Of a stretch of 64,000 nucleotides of DNA, positions 25,450 to 35,252 are shown one piece after another. Source of the DNA: Lysinibacillus pakistanensis (GTDB taxonomy: Bacteria > Bacillota > Bacilli > Bacillales_A > Planococcaceae); the NCBI RefSeq assembly GCF_030123245.1, contig NZ_CP126101.1, positions 4,834,501 to 4,898,500 on the forward strand. The letters run 5' to 3'. The notes beneath the pieces were generated by a model. It was not told the origin of the DNA and ran no database searches. It worked only from the letters and a program-made list of their open reading frames with translations. A program made the position numbers and the translations under genes. Numbering within the stretch: the first letter of the stretch is position 1; the number at the start of each line of letters is the position of its first letter.

Positions 25450-25944
25450 CTATTTTATTTTAAAAGTTGCTACTATGCCCTTAATTATTGGTATGGCTGT
25501 TCCTATTAACACAATCGGAAGGAGCCACCAGCCAATAGTTTCTATCTCCCCTATAGCAATTCGAACCATTTGAAATGATATAGCGGCAAAGATAATTAAA
25601 CAAAGATTTTTAATTTCATTTAAAGTCTTACGGCTATTTAAATAAAATGCCTTAACATTATTTTCATTTAAACGTGCTGGGTAATTATGCATATGTGGTG
25701 CCTTTTCAAGTAGGCTTAATAATATCCACAGAAACACTCCGATAAATGGAAGAATGAATAGTTCTATTTTTGAGCCCCAACGATCCACCTCTCCTACACC
25801 GTTAAAATGTCCAGGAACCTCTTCAGGTATTTCGCCCCACATGATAAAAATATAAAGGATGGATAGCATAAATATTCCACAGCCAATATAGTCCCATAGC
25901 TTTTCAAACTTTGTTTTTGGTAATTTCAAAATTGGTCTATACAC
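25450..25944 (-). CDS. DUF1648 membrane protein
   Basis: 164 residues with four to five hydrophobic segments and the DUF1648 signature IPEEVPGHFNGVGEVDRWGSK in the first loop (key words VPGHFN and DRWGSK). DUF1648 occurs in SdpI-type immunity proteins and in many small Bacillus membrane proteins of unknown role. No toxin gene is visible next to it, so immunity is not supported here. Monocistronic, with its own terminator. Confidence 0.78.
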   Translation of the reverse strand: MYRPILKLPKTKFEKLWDYIGCGIFMLSILYIFIMWGEIPEEVPGHFNGVGEVDRWGSKIELFILPFIGVFLWILLSLLEKAPHMHNYPARLNENNVKAFYLNSRKTLNEIKNLCLIIFAAISFQMVRIAIGEIETIGWWLLPIVLIGTAIPIIKGIVATFKIK

Positions 25945-26257
25945 CTTCTCACATCCCTAGTCATTTCTTTATTAATTCTACGTTACTACAGCTTATTTTG
26001 TTTCAAATTTATGAGAATTGTCGTATTTGTTTATGTTCTATCACTAACTATCCGCTTGTACTCCAAGGAAGTTGCGTATTATTTCTACATTTTTTATCAT
26101 TTTCTCTGCAATTTACCTCCTTATTATATTTATTAATTAACGTGAAAATACTCTTAATACTTTGTAAAATTCATATAATCTGATATAAATGGTATATATA
26201 CATATTTCATTTTTTTGTAACATTTATACTAAATTACTGAGAAAGGAAACTTCAACT

Positions 26258-27952
26258 ATGCGATTTACTATCTACAAGAAATTAATACTCGGTTTTTTTA
26301 TTGTTATTTTAGTTTTAGTTGGCACAATCGGGTTAAACATTAAACAGCTTAATTCCGTTAATCAAACATATCGTGTGTTACTTGAAGAACAAACTACTAG
26401 ATCTATCAGTATTCAGGAGCTTCGAGCGATTGCGAAGCAAGAAATTGTAAGCCAAAGAGGGTATTTATTACTTGGAGATAAAAAAAATCTTAAAAGCAAC
26501 AAAGAATCACGGGAAGAATTCAAAAAAAAATCAGATGAATTAATGGCTTCCTTCCATACTAAAAAATCTATTGAATTATTAGAGGCAATCAATAAAAGTG
26601 AGCAAGATGTCCAACAATTCTCTGATCGCATGTTTTCCTTAAAGGCTGCTGGAGAAATCGAACAGTACGAAAAGCTTGATAGTACACAGGGAAGACTAAT
26701 TATTAAGAAATTCGATGAACGCGTAGAAAACCTTGCTAATTATCAAAAAGAGTATATAGATGGAAAAATTGCTGCGACAACTAAAGAAATTCAATCGATA
26801 AAATTTCAAATGATTATACTTGGGGTATTTGCTGTTGTCATTAGTCTGATAATTGCCATTATCATGGGTAGTCTCATTTCCCGACCTATTAAAGGAATGG
26901 CAAAAGCAGCTAAAAAAATTGCCGAGGGTGATTTAACGGCAGAGCAAATACGTATAAAGAATCGTGATGAGGTTGGTGATTTAGCGCTTGCCTTCAATCA
27001 GATGGCTCTTAATTTAAAGGACCTTATTACTAATGTTCGACATAATACTGTACAGGTAAGTGGCTCAGCAGCTGAATTAACAGCAAGCGCTGAGCAAACA
27101 ATCCAAGCAACAGAGCAGATTACATCCTCTATACAGGAGGTTGCAAGTGGCTCTGAGGCGCAAGGTAAAAATGCTACAGAAAGCTCTGAAGCTATGAAAA
27201 ATATGACAAGAGGCATTCAGCAATTGGCAACAACTACAGCTGCTGTTTCTGAACTTGCCATGGAAACGAATGCTGAGGCTAACAAAGGAAACGATTCATT
27301 ACTCCGTGTCATTACACAAATGGATACAATTCACACAGCCGTTTTAGAGTCTGCAAGCGTTGTCAAAAATTTAGGGGACCACTCAGTAGAAATAGGTAAT
27401 ATTATCGGTCTTATTACAGATATTGCGGAGCAAACAAATTTACTAGCACTAAATGCTGCAATTGAGGCGGCTCGTGCAGGAGATAATGGTCGTGGCTTTG
27501 CTGTTGTTGCGGATGAAGTAAAAAAACTTGCGGAGGAATCTAAGCAATCCGCTGAACAAATTGCTAGCCTTATTTCCGAAATTCAGCATGATACAAATCG
27601 TGCGGTCTCTGTTATGGCTACTGGTACACAAGAGGTTCAAGTTGGCATGCAAGTTGTAAAGGTCGCTGAAGAAGGCTTTTCAAAAATTGTTGAATTGATT
27701 GAACAAGTTTCCAAGCAAATTCAAGAAGCAACGACCGTTTCAGAAGAAATGTCTTCAAGTGCTGAGCAAATTTATGCATCCTTCGATGAAATAGCAACAA
27801 TAGCACAAATGTCTTCCGCTAACTTACAAAATGTAGCCTCTGCATCTGAAGAACAGCTAGCCACAATCGAAGAGGTTGCCGCTTCTGCCGCTACACTTTC
27901 AAATATGGCTGAGGAATTACAAACTCAAGTGTCACGCTTTAAAATAGAATAA
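26258..27952 (+). CDS. Methyl-accepting chemotaxis protein
   Basis: 564-residue chemoreceptor: TM1 (residues 10-28), an extracytoplasmic four-helix-bundle sensor with charged heptads (30-185), TM2 (about 188-207), HAMP ([18 protein letters not shown]) and a signalling domain whose hairpin tip is [20 protein letters not shown]. No C-terminal CheR-binding pentapeptide. An upstream in-frame start would add 23 residues without a signal-like pattern; AAAGGA lies before the chosen ATG. Ligand unknown; the sensor resembles 4HB_MCP/CHASE3-type domains. No chemotaxis genes adjoin. Confidence 0.9.
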   Translation: MRFTIYKKLILGFFIVILVLVGTIGLNIKQLNSVNQTYRVLLEEQTTRSISIQELRAIAKQEIVSQRGYLLLGDKKNLKSNKESREEFKKKSDELMASFHTKKSIELLEAINKSEQDVQQFSDRMFSLKAAGEIEQYEKLDSTQGRLIIKKFDERVENLANYQKEYIDGKIAATTKEIQSIKFQMIILGVFAVVISLIIAIIMGSLISRPIKGMAKAAKKIAEGDLTAEQIRIKNRDEVGDLALAFNQMALNLKDLITNVRHNTVQVSGSAAELTASAEQTIQATEQITSSIQEVASGSEAQGKNATESSEAMKNMTRGIQQLATTTAAVSELAMETNAEANKGNDSLLRVITQMDTIHTAVLESASVVKNLGDHSVEIGNIIGLITDIAEQTNLLALNAAIEAARAGDNGRGFAVVADEVKKLAEESKQSAEQIASLISEIQHDTNRAVSVMATGTQEVQVGMQVVKVAEEGFSKIVELIEQVSKQIQEATTVSEEMSSSAEQIYASFDEIATIAQMSSANLQNVASASEEQLATIEEVAASAATLSNMAEELQTQVSRFKIE

Positions 27953-27956
27953 AATA

Positions 27957-28022
27957 CAAAAGAATCTGCTCGTTTTCTACATTGGAAATGTAATATCTAC
28001 TTCCCATAGAAAACTAGCGGAT
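27957..28022. terminator. Long terminator hairpin between convergent genes
   Basis: AGAATCTGCTcGTTTTCTA pairs with TAGAAAACtAGCGGATTCT across a 27-base loop; it separates the chemoreceptor and the HD gene. Confidence 0.7.
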
Positions 28023-28023
28023 T

Positions 28024-28611
28024 CTATAATTTATTATCCGTCTGAATTTTTTCTATCCCTTCTGCTTCAATAATACCTTTTAACTCGCCTAGCACATCAT
28101 CAAAATCCGTATGTTTACCTAGCAAAAATACCATTTCATGTTCAATCGGTAACCACGTTTCAATAGCAGCCTCATTGTGCTGAATTTGCGCTTCAAGTTT
28201 ATCTAAAGCATTTGCTACTTTTGCTTCATACGTTTTCTTATGCTCAAATTCGAACCATAAATCATAAAATTGCTGCCCCGTATCATTTCCTAGTAAATTT
28301 CTAATTTTTTCAATTGCTTTCATTTCATTTTGTCTCTTTTGCTCTTTTACCTTTATATTATTCATCGTATCAAAGGCTGGAATATCTGTTGCATACACCT
28401 CCACTAAATCATGAATAATAATCATTTTTAATAAACGTTCACTATTAACTTTTTGCGGTAAGTATTCCTCAATAGCCATTGCCATTAATGCTACTCGCCA
28501 TGTATGCTCAGCTACACTTTCCTGCCTCCCATCTGAAAGCCAGCTATGACGTAGCTCTCGCTTTAATCCTTCTGCTACATGCAAAAATTTTAACGTGTTC
28601 TGTAAATCCAT
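28024..28611 (-). CDS. HD-domain hydrolase (YfbR/HDDC2-like nucleotidase)
   Basis: 195-residue HD-superfamily protein. Metal ligands are visible as EHTWRVALMAMAIEEYL (His) and IIHDLVEVYATDIPAF (HD, then Glu and Asp), the pattern of YfbR/HDDC2 5'-deoxynucleotidases. Likely hydrolyses deoxynucleoside monophosphates. It stands alone between a terminator and the leuA leader. Confidence 0.82.
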   Translation of the reverse strand: MDLQNTLKFLHVAEGLKRELRHSWLSDGRQESVAEHTWRVALMAMAIEEYLPQKVNSERLLKMIIIHDLVEVYATDIPAFDTMNNIKVKEQKRQNEMKAIEKIRNLLGNDTGQQFYDLWFEFEHKKTYEAKVANALDKLEAQIQHNEAAIETWLPIEHEMVFLLGKHTDFDDVLGELKGIIEAEGIEKIQTDNKL

Positions 28612-28784
28612 TAATGTCTCTCCCTATTTGAACTTTATCCTTATATTTCTATACCATATATTAGAATGTTTATTTACACACGTAAATGGCTGTTCATAAT
28701 GAAAATAAACCATTTCACTTTATTCTAAAATAGGGATCATTCTACATTAATTTAGACAGAAAAAAAATAATTTTTAGAATATTA

Positions 28785-28813
28785 TTGACAGATTCACAAT
28801 ATCCGAGTATGAT
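28785..28813 (+). promoter_or_regulatory. leuA promoter
   Basis: TTGACA (28785-28790), 17-bp spacer, TATGAT (28808-28813). Confidence 0.8.
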
Positions 28814-28819
28814 TGCTTT

Positions 28820-29089
28820 CAACAACACATTGTAGGCCAAGATTGGAAATAGTAGAAGTGCCTGTGTACTTGTAGAGAGCCGATGGTTGGTGAAAATCGG
28901 TAGACACACATTTTGAACTCGTCCATGAGCTACTCCCTGAACTTAAGTAAGGGATGTCGGTTTCCTCCGTTATTGGGATAGACAGTGATTGCTGTCGATA
29001 AGAGGACTTTTTCTGTAAAGAGAAGGTCAATTAGAGTGGTACCGCGAGCATAAACTCGTCTCTATTTTTAAATAGAGACGGGTTTTTTT
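28820..29089 (+). ncRNA. T-box leader, leucine specifier (CUC)
   Basis: Canonical T-box elements are visible: GTAGAGAGCCGATGGTTGG with AAAATCGG closing Stem I, the specifier loop TTTTGAACTCG with CTC at 28918-28920, the T-box sequence GAGTGGTACCGCG (29034-29046) whose UGGU pairs with uncharged tRNA, and a terminator GTCTCTATTT / AAATAGAGAC followed by a U-run (29056-29089). The leucine codon agrees with the downstream leuA. Confidence 0.93.
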
Positions 29090-29153
29090 ATTTTGATTTA
29101 ACGATTTTGGCCTAAGTGTAGCTTTATAAAAAAGACAATAACAAAAGGAGTGT

Positions 29154-30731
29154 TTGAAAATGGGAAGAAAAATTTGGGTGTTTGATACGACTTTACGTGA
29201 TGGCGAGCAAGTGCCAGGTGCAAAATTGAATTTATATGAGAAAGTAGAAATTGCACAGCAGCTCAAAAAATTAGGCGTAGATATTATCGAAGCTGGGTTC
29301 CCTGCTTCATCACAGGGGGATTTTGATGCAGTAAAAGCTGTTGCACAAAAAGTAGGAAATACAAATGACATTATGATCACTGCTTTAGCTCGTGCTGTAC
29401 AGGCAGATATTGATGCTGTTTATAATGCTGTCAAATATGCCGAAAACCCAATGATTCATATGGTGCTTGGGACTTCAGATATTCATGTTGAGAAAAAATT
29501 CAGCAAATCTAAGGATCAAATTCTACAAATTGGTGTGGATGCTGTCAAATATGCAAAAACCCTACTACCACAAGTTCAATATTCAACAGAAGACGCTTCT
29601 CGCTCAGATTTCGAGTATCTTTGGAAAACAATTGAGGCTGTCATGAAGGCTGGTGCAACAATGATTAATGTACCAGACACAGTTGGCTTTGCAGAGCCCG
29701 AAGAATTTGGTGCAATGATTTATAAATTAAATGACCGTATGAAAAACGTAGACGACAGCGTTTTACTAAGTGTACATTGTCATAATGATCTTGGGATGGC
29801 AACGGCTAATACACTTGCAGCCATTAAAAATGGTGCAGATAAAGTAGAATGTACAATTAATGGTATCGGTGAACGTGCTGGTAATGCTGCATTAGAAGAA
29901 GTTGTTATGGCACTAAAAACACGCAGCGCTGTTTACAATGCTGAAACGCGTATTAACACGAAAGAAATTATGAATACATCTCGTCTTGTTTCCAGCTTTA
30001 TGGGCTTAGACGTACAAGTGAACAAAGCGATTACTGGGGACAATGCCTTTGCTCATTCATCTGGTATTCACCAAGACGGCTTGTTAAAATCTCGAGATGC
30101 TTACGAAATTGTCCATCCAGAAGATGTGGGTCTTGATGATATGGAATTAGTCCTTACAGCTCGTTCTGGGCGTCATGCGGTGAAAAATGCCCTTGAGAAG
30201 CTTGGTTTCTCTAATCTTTCCACGGATGAATTTGAAGGAATCTTCGAAGGCTTCTTAAAGCTTGCGGATGCGAAGAAAGAAGTCTATGATCACGATTTAT
30301 ATGTAATTGTTGAGAGCTACTATGAAAAACATGATGCAAACAATGCGAATGCCACTCATTATAGCGAGCAATTCTTTGATTTTGACGATTTACAAGTCGT
30401 CAGCAATGCAAATTTCCCTTCTGCAAGTGTGAAGATTCGTAAAGGTGGCGAAGTATTTAAAGCGAGCGCAGTAGGTTCAGGTCCAATTGATGCTCTATAT
30501 TCAGCTATTGCAGAAATTACAAATATTGATGTAAAGCTTGTAGAATATAATATCAACAGTGTATCTCGCGGGAAAGAGGCACTTGGAAAAGTAAAAATCA
30601 CAATCGAACACGAGGGTGAAAAATATATTGCCAAAGCCGCAGATACAGATATATTAAAAGCAAGTGCACTGGCATACATTAATGCTATCAACAGTGTTGT
30701 TGTAGCTAAATTAACGCCAGTGATGAACTAA
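29154..30731 (+). CDS. leuA: 2-isopropylmalate synthase
   Basis: 525 residues. N-terminal HMGL-like TIM barrel with FDTTLRDGEQVPGA, the metal-binding HCHNDLGMATAN, GIGERAGNAALEEV, and a C-terminal LeuA allosteric domain (about 390-525) with ASVKIRKGG and GSGPIDALYSA. It condenses acetyl-CoA with 2-oxoisovalerate, the first committed step to leucine, with feedback inhibition through the last domain. The usual leuBCD genes are absent nearby, so this is a solitary copy, independently controlled by its T-box. AAAGGAG precedes ATG. Confidence 0.93.
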   Translation: MKMGRKIWVFDTTLRDGEQVPGAKLNLYEKVEIAQQLKKLGVDIIEAGFPASSQGDFDAVKAVAQKVGNTNDIMITALARAVQADIDAVYNAVKYAENPMIHMVLGTSDIHVEKKFSKSKDQILQIGVDAVKYAKTLLPQVQYSTEDASRSDFEYLWKTIEAVMKAGATMINVPDTVGFAEPEEFGAMIYKLNDRMKNVDDSVLLSVHCHNDLGMATANTLAAIKNGADKVECTINGIGERAGNAALEEVVMALKTRSAVYNAETRINTKEIMNTSRLVSSFMGLDVQVNKAITGDNAFAHSSGIHQDGLLKSRDAYEIVHPEDVGLDDMELVLTARSGRHAVKNALEKLGFSNLSTDEFEGIFEGFLKLADAKKEVYDHDLYVIVESYYEKHDANNANATHYSEQFFDFDDLQVVSNANFPSASVKIRKGGEVFKASAVGSGPIDALYSAIAEITNIDVKLVEYNINSVSRGKEALGKVKITIEHEGEKYIAKAADTDILKASALAYINAINSVVVAKLTPVMN

Positions 30732-30734
30732 TGG

Positions 30735-30775
30735 CTAAAAGCAGTATGACAAGATTTCTGTCATACTGCTTTTGT
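30735..30775. terminator. Terminator between leuA and metG
   Basis: AAAAGCAGTATGACA / TGTCATACTGCTTTT stem between convergent genes. Confidence 0.85.
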
Positions 30776-30776
30776 A

Positions 30777-32414
30777 TTATTTATTGCTATCCTTCACTAG
30801 CTTTTGAAATTCTTCTTCTATTAGCTCAACATCAAGACGTTCAAACAATGGTGCCACTTCGCTAATGAATGCTGGAAGCTCTACCTGCTCATGCCACATT
30901 AGCTCATCTATGCCTAACATTTTTCTTACCTTTTCAGCCGAAAATGGTAAAAATGGATGTAGTAGCTGTCCAAGATTCGCAATCATATAGACACATGTTG
31001 CCAGTGTTTGATTTCCTGCTTCTACATTCTCTTTCACCTGAAGCCATGGCTGTTGCTCATCAAAATAGCGATTGGCTGCACGAATATATTCGAAAATAGC
31101 CTCTAAAGCTTGTTTGAAATGCCCAGCCTCAATAAGATTCTCCACCACATTAAACAATTGAATCGTGTGCTTACGCATGTTACCATCTATCTCAGCTTGT
31201 GGCACCTGTCCCTCAAAGGATTTTTCAATAAACTTCAATGTACGATTAACAAAATTGCCATATGCCCCAAGTAACTCCCCATTATGGCTATAAATAAATT
31301 CTCGCCAGGAGAAATCTGTATCACGATTTTCTGGCGCATTCATTGTTAAAAAATAACGAATCGAGTCTGCATCATATCGACTTAAAATATATGGCACCCA
31401 TACCGCCCAATTTTGACTGGTTGATAATTTTCGCTTTTCTAGTGTCAAATATTCGTTCGATACAATATGTGTTGGTAATGCCTTTGCCCCTATTCCCATT
31501 AAAATGGCTGGCCAAATAACGGTATGGAATGGGATATTATCCTTACCATGTACATAATACGAAATTGTCTCTTCATTCCATAAATCCTCAATAGCTATTT
31601 GATGCTGCTTTGCCCATTCGATGCTTGCAGTTAAATAACCTGCAACCGCTTCAATCCATACATATATTTTTTTACCTTCAAAGCCTGGAATCGGAACATC
31701 AATACCATTTGGTAAATCTCTCGTTACTGCACGGTCTGGTACTCCTTCTGCCAAGTAGCGCTCTGTTAATCCCAGTGCATTATCACGCCAGCGTTTTTCG
31801 ATCTTTGCTTGTGCTAGATATGTGTCCAATCTTCCTTGAAATTGACTAAAGGCAAAATAAAAATGCTCCGTTTCTCTAATAATTGGCTCATTGCCGCAAA
31901 TTTTACAGCGTTTATCGATTAAATCGAGTGGATCTAAAATTGTGGAACAATTATCGCACTGATCACCACGTGCCTTTGCACCACAGTTTGGACAAACTCC
32001 CTCTACAAACCGGTCCGGCAAAAACTGTTTATCTGTTTCACAATAAGCCTGCTCAATTTTCTTTTTATATAAAAAATTATTCGCAAGTAGTTGTAAAAAA
32101 ATAGCCTGTACAGAGTCATGATGATGCTTTGCATCTGTACGGGTATACAAATCATAGGTAAATCCTAAATCATTAAAGCATCGAGTAAATTCCTCATGAT
32201 AATGATTAGCGATAGCCTCAGTAGTTGTGTTCTCTTGTGCGGCGCGAATAGAGATTGGTGTGCCATTACAATCACTTCCTGACACATATAAAACCCTTTC
32301 CCCCTTTTGTCGGTAATATCTAGCCAAAATATCACCTGGTAATAATGCAGCAACATGCCCTAAATGCAAAGAACCATTTGCATATGGCCAAGCGCCTCCA
32401 ATAACAATTGTCAT
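30777..32414 (-). CDS. metG: Methionyl-tRNA synthetase, short form
   Basis: 545 residues: class I synthetase with HLGH at 17-20 (HIGH signature), two zinc knuckles (Cys141/144/153/156 and Cys170/173 with a probable second pair) and the second signature as KLSTS (329-333) instead of the usual KMSKS. The anticodon-binding domain follows; the C-terminal tRNA-binding (EMAP-like) domain of many Bacillus MetG proteins is missing. Two-Lys loss in the KMSKS loop is tolerated in some synthetases but is notable. May be a secondary, stress or antibiotic-insensitive copy (inference). Expressed behind a methionine T-box. Confidence 0.9.
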   Translation of the reverse strand: MTIVIGGAWPYANGSLHLGHVAALLPGDILARYYRQKGERVLYVSGSDCNGTPISIRAAQENTTTEAIANHYHEEFTRCFNDLGFTYDLYTRTDAKHHHDSVQAIFLQLLANNFLYKKKIEQAYCETDKQFLPDRFVEGVCPNCGAKARGDQCDNCSTILDPLDLIDKRCKICGNEPIIRETEHFYFAFSQFQGRLDTYLAQAKIEKRWRDNALGLTERYLAEGVPDRAVTRDLPNGIDVPIPGFEGKKIYVWIEAVAGYLTASIEWAKQHQIAIEDLWNEETISYYVHGKDNIPFHTVIWPAILMGIGAKALPTHIVSNEYLTLEKRKLSTSQNWAVWVPYILSRYDADSIRYFLTMNAPENRDTDFSWREFIYSHNGELLGAYGNFVNRTLKFIEKSFEGQVPQAEIDGNMRKHTIQLFNVVENLIEAGHFKQALEAIFEYIRAANRYFDEQQPWLQVKENVEAGNQTLATCVYMIANLGQLLHPFLPFSAEKVRKMLGIDELMWHEQVELPAFISEVAPLFERLDVELIEEEFQKLVKDSNK

Positions 32415-32455
32415 TCTAATTGCTCCCCTCGCTGCTGAATGAAGATAAAAATGGA

Positions 32456-32745
32456 TAAAAAAATCGCCCTAATCAAAACTGATTAGGACGAGTATACCCG
32501 TGTTACCACCTATATTTACAAATAGCTCACACTATTTGCCTCTATCAGTACGTCTATCTATGAGAGATACTGTTGCTGTTGTAACGAGTGCCTATCTCGT
32601 CGTAATCTACTTGCTTAATGCTTTCGGTACGAGGCTCAAAGGTCATTTTCAAAAGGGTTCATTTACCTCATTTCCACCAACAGAGGCTCTCTATAAAATG
32701 TTGATCCAATTTACTTTTCCTTCTCAACGCTTTTTCTATTAGGTT
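32456..32745 (-). ncRNA. T-box leader, methionine specifier (AUG)
   Basis: On the minus strand: ATAGAGAGCC...GTTGGTGGAAATGAGG, the specifier loop TTTTGAAAATGACC with ATG at 32644-32646, the T-box sequence GGTGGTAACACGGG (32496-32509) and a terminator TCGTCCTAATC / GATTAGGGCGA with a seven-U tail (32456-32491). The Met codon agrees with metG. Confidence 0.93.
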
Positions 32746-32751
32746 GGCACC

Positions 32752-32780
32752 ATTTTACGCTTTCTTCGCCTGAAATGCAA
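32752..32780 (-). promoter_or_regulatory. metG promoter
   Basis: On the minus strand TTGCAT (32775-32780), 17-bp spacer, TAAAAT (32752-32757). Confidence 0.6.
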
Positions 32781-32867
32781 TCTTTGTCGATAAATGATTA
32801 AAAGCTTTCGGTAAATCGTATGTTTTTCTCGATAAGATAAAAATATTGGGCGATAAAAAATTAAAGC

Positions 32868-33515
32868 TTAAGCCAATTGAACTTGTAATAAATCTTTTAG
32901 GTCATCAATGACAATATCCGCCCTTTGTAGCTCTGTTTCCTGTGCGAAATCAAAACGTACCCCGATTGAGAGAAGCTGATTATCATGGGCAGCCTGAATA
33001 TCAGAAGAACGATCACCGATAACGGCTCCTTGTTGAATGCCATTTTCTACAATCACTTTTCTTACTAAATCTGATTTATGACCACTTGCAATAGACTGAA
33101 TGCTGTATGTACCTTTGATAAAACGCTCCAATTGATAGGTATCCACTATTGCTTGTAAGTACTCCTTCTGTCCATTGCTGGCAATGTATAGCTTATAGTG
33201 CTCTGCCAAAGCAGCAAGTGTTTGCTCTGCATTTGGATATAATGCGCCCTTACCATTCCGTATTTGCTCAATCAACTTAACATGGAATAATGAATTGCTC
33301 TCTTCACGTATTGCTATAGAGTGCATTGGACATAGTGTTTCCCAAACAACAGGTAGTGGCACTCCCATAATTTCTCGATATTCTTCGATTGGTGTATCCT
33401 CCTGCCAAAGTCCCTTATCTCGTAGCACATCAAACGTCGCAGCAAGTGCAGGCTCTAAAATTAGATTGGTTTGAAATAAGGTTCCATCCATATCAAAAAT
33501 AATAGCTTTTGTCAT
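32868..33515 (-). CDS. HAD-superfamily phosphatase
   Basis: 215 residues, HAD subfamily IA. Motif I IIFDMDGTLFQTN (nucleophile and acid Asp), motif II YIASNGQ, a conserved Lys region SGHKSDLV and motif IV VIGDRSSDIQAA. The cap domain is helical. Relatives include phosphoglycolate phosphatases and pyrophosphatase PpaX; the substrate cannot be set from sequence alone. GGGGGGT ribosome site precedes ATG. Its end lies near the metG promoter region. Confidence 0.85.
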   Translation of the reverse strand: MTKAIIFDMDGTLFQTNLILEPALAATFDVLRDKGLWQEDTPIEEYREIMGVPLPVVWETLCPMHSIAIREESNSLFHVKLIEQIRNGKGALYPNAEQTLAALAEHYKLYIASNGQKEYLQAIVDTYQLERFIKGTYSIQSIASGHKSDLVRKVIVENGIQQGAVIGDRSSDIQAAHDNQLLSIGVRFDFAQETELQRADIVIDDLKDLLQVQLA

Positions 33516-33580
33516 AAAGCCACCCCCCTATACTATTATGAACGTTTTCTCCTCTTTATTGTTTCGCTTTAATATTATAC

Positions 33581-33622
33581 ATAAATATAATCCCCCTCTA
33601 GTTCCCTAAATACTAAAGGAGG
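33581..33622 (-). terminator. Terminator of the sigma/DUF4179 operon
   Basis: On the minus strand ATCCTCCTTTAGT pairs with ACTAGAGGGGGAT (two G-U pairs) and is followed by TATATTT. Confidence 0.65.
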
Positions 33623-33631
33623 ATCATTTTT

Positions 33632-34630
33632 TTAAGGCTCTAGGGGTACGATCATTTCTAATTCTTTTATTTCTTGCCAATAACCTTGCTCATTCGTCTT
33701 ACCAGGTTTAAGTGTAAATGATTTTGGCATTTTCTCCATAGGTGGTAGCACTAGAATAATATGATGTCCATAATCCTTGGTTGCCCCCATTTGCATATTC
33801 GCCCTATTGTATAGCTTCCCTTCACTATCTGTAACCTCAAACTCAAAAAATGGCCATTGATCATTTCTATCTAACTCTTTTGGATAATCTACTAGGACAT
33901 CTATACGTGTCAATAGTGGTGTAAATGATACCTTTGCAACATTTAATTTATATAAACCATCGTTAGTACTAGATTTTACTTTTGGATAGTAGCTAATAAC
34001 TTCTTCCATTAATTTTTCAAGTGTAAAGTCCACATGCCAATTACCTTTGTAGCCAAATAAATTGCTGCCATCTAATGCAACTTCAATTTTATCCCCATAT
34101 ATATCTGTATTGGATAATGTTAATTCATGATGTTCAATAATTGTGTTCCTATCAATATCATCTTGACCTGTAGAACCCATAGCAACATCTATTGGTTCCC
34201 CATTGATAGTTAGCGTATTAGTTCCTACAACCTCTTCTTCTAAAGAAACACCATTCCGCCCTGTATATGCGACTGTAACTAGTAATCTATTCCCATCATA
34301 TACCGCTTCTTTAACAGACATTGTAAGGCCCCCGTGCGTATCCTCTTTACCTATTTTTGTCATCAATTGTTCTTGTTCAATCTTTTTAGCTGCAATATCC
34401 CCAAATTCAGCATAAATGATTCCTATATAAGGCACATTGGCTAATGCAGTCGCAATTGCGGGAGAGAAAAATCCCGAACCTAGTAGTGTTATACACAATC
34501 CACAGGCAACAAGGAGAGGTTTTAAAATTCTACTTTTCAGCTTCTTCCTTTTTGCTGCTCTTATTGCCGCCTGCTCTCTCATCATCAATTGATCAAGTGG
34601 AATATCGATACGATTAATTTCCTTACTCAT
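33632..34630 (-). CDS. DUF4179 membrane protein, probable anti-sigma factor
   Basis: 332 residues: a basic cytoplasmic N-terminus (residues 1-37), one membrane helix (about 36-55) and a large extracytoplasmic domain of the DUF4179 type. It overlaps the stop of the ECF sigma gene by eight bases, the usual layout of sigma/anti-sigma pairs, so it probably holds the sigma factor at the membrane until an envelope signal arrives. The cytoplasmic tail is shorter than zinc-type anti-sigma domains and lacks a HxxxCxxC motif. Role inferred from context. Confidence 0.75.
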   Translation of the reverse strand: MSKEINRIDIPLDQLMMREQAAIRAAKRKKLKSRILKPLLVACGLCITLLGSGFFSPAIATALANVPYIGIIYAEFGDIAAKKIEQEQLMTKIGKEDTHGGLTMSVKEAVYDGNRLLVTVAYTGRNGVSLEEEVVGTNTLTINGEPIDVAMGSTGQDDIDRNTIIEHHELTLSNTDIYGDKIEVALDGSNLFGYKGNWHVDFTLEKLMEEVISYYPKVKSSTNDGLYKLNVAKVSFTPLLTRIDVLVDYPKELDRNDQWPFFEFEVTDSEGKLYNRANMQMGATKDYGHHIILVLPPMEKMPKSFTLKPGKTNEQGYWQEIKELEMIVPLEP

Positions 34631-35156
34631 ACAAGTAACCCTCCCTTAAGACTGGTTTTAATTCTTTCTTAGCCCTGTTAATATAGGATTTCACTGTTCC
34701 TTCGGGACATCCCAGCATTTTTGCAATCTCTTTGACAGTGAAATCATGATAAAAGCGTAGCGACATAATTGTTTTATATTTGGCATCTAAAGTATCAATA
34801 GCCTCTTTTACATCTAATGAATATGCGATATTTTCCATACTTTGATTTCCAGCTATCTCTGCAAAAAACGCCTCATCTCCGGAAGTAAATTTTCTTGCAT
34901 CTTTTCTAATAAAATCAATAGATTTATAAACAACAATCTTCATTATCCACCCTGGAAAACTATTTGGATTCTTTAAAGTTTTCAATGTTGTATAGGCTTT
35001 ATAAATAGACTCTTGATAAATATCAAGCGCATCCTGCTCATTTCGAACATACGAGTAGGCAGTACGATATAATTTCTCACGCATGAAAGCAAGCAACTGC
35101 TCAAATGCTTCATCATTCCCCCTTTTTGCGCTCTTAACCAATTTTTCTATATCCAC
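34623..35156 (-). CDS. ECF-family RNA polymerase sigma factor
   Basis: 177 residues with sigma region 2 (AYSYVRNEQDALDIYQESIYKAY, key words YVRNEQDALDIYQES; NSFPGWIMKIVVYKSID) and region 4 (FTVKEIAKMLGCPEGTVKSYINRAK, in part KEIAKMLGCPEGTVKSY). It resembles SigV/ECF30-type factors. Translationally coupled to the downstream DUF4179 protein. A candidate ECF promoter lies upstream, suggesting autoregulation. Confidence 0.9.
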   Translation of the reverse strand: MDIEKLVKSAKRGNDEAFEQLLAFMREKLYRTAYSYVRNEQDALDIYQESIYKAYTTLKTLKNPNSFPGWIMKIVVYKSIDFIRKDARKFTSGDEAFFAEIAGNQSMENIAYSLDVKEAIDTLDAKYKTIMSLRFYHDFTVKEIAKMLGCPEGTVKSYINRAKKELKPVLREGYLYE

Positions 35157-35186
35157 CCAATCTCCTCCTTCTGGCTATACTTTAAA

Positions 35187-35213
35187 GTCGTTTGAGGAAG
35201 GGAAAACGTTGCA
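35187..35213 (-). promoter_or_regulatory. Candidate ECF-type autoregulated promoter
   Basis: On the minus strand TGCAAC (35208-35213) and CGAC (35187-35190) are 17 bp apart, near the ECF pattern AAC-N16/17-CGTC. The -10 differs from CGTC at one base. Confidence 0.4.
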
Positions 35214-35250
35214 AAAAAAATAGATGCCCTCTTCTTACAGAAGGACATCC
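35213..35250 (-). terminator. fosB terminator
   Basis: On the minus strand GATGTCCTTCT / AGAAGAGGGCATC stem followed by TATTTTTTTT; it abuts the sigma-factor promoter. Confidence 0.8.
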
Positions 35251-35252
35251 AT

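Noticed and set aside
28794..29380. Minus-strand open frames over the leuA leader
   Set aside because: They overlap a clear T-box and the start of leuA and have no supporting start signals.
32500..32742. Plus-strand open frame opposite the metG leader
   Set aside because: It lies in the T-box region and reflects base composition of the structured RNA.
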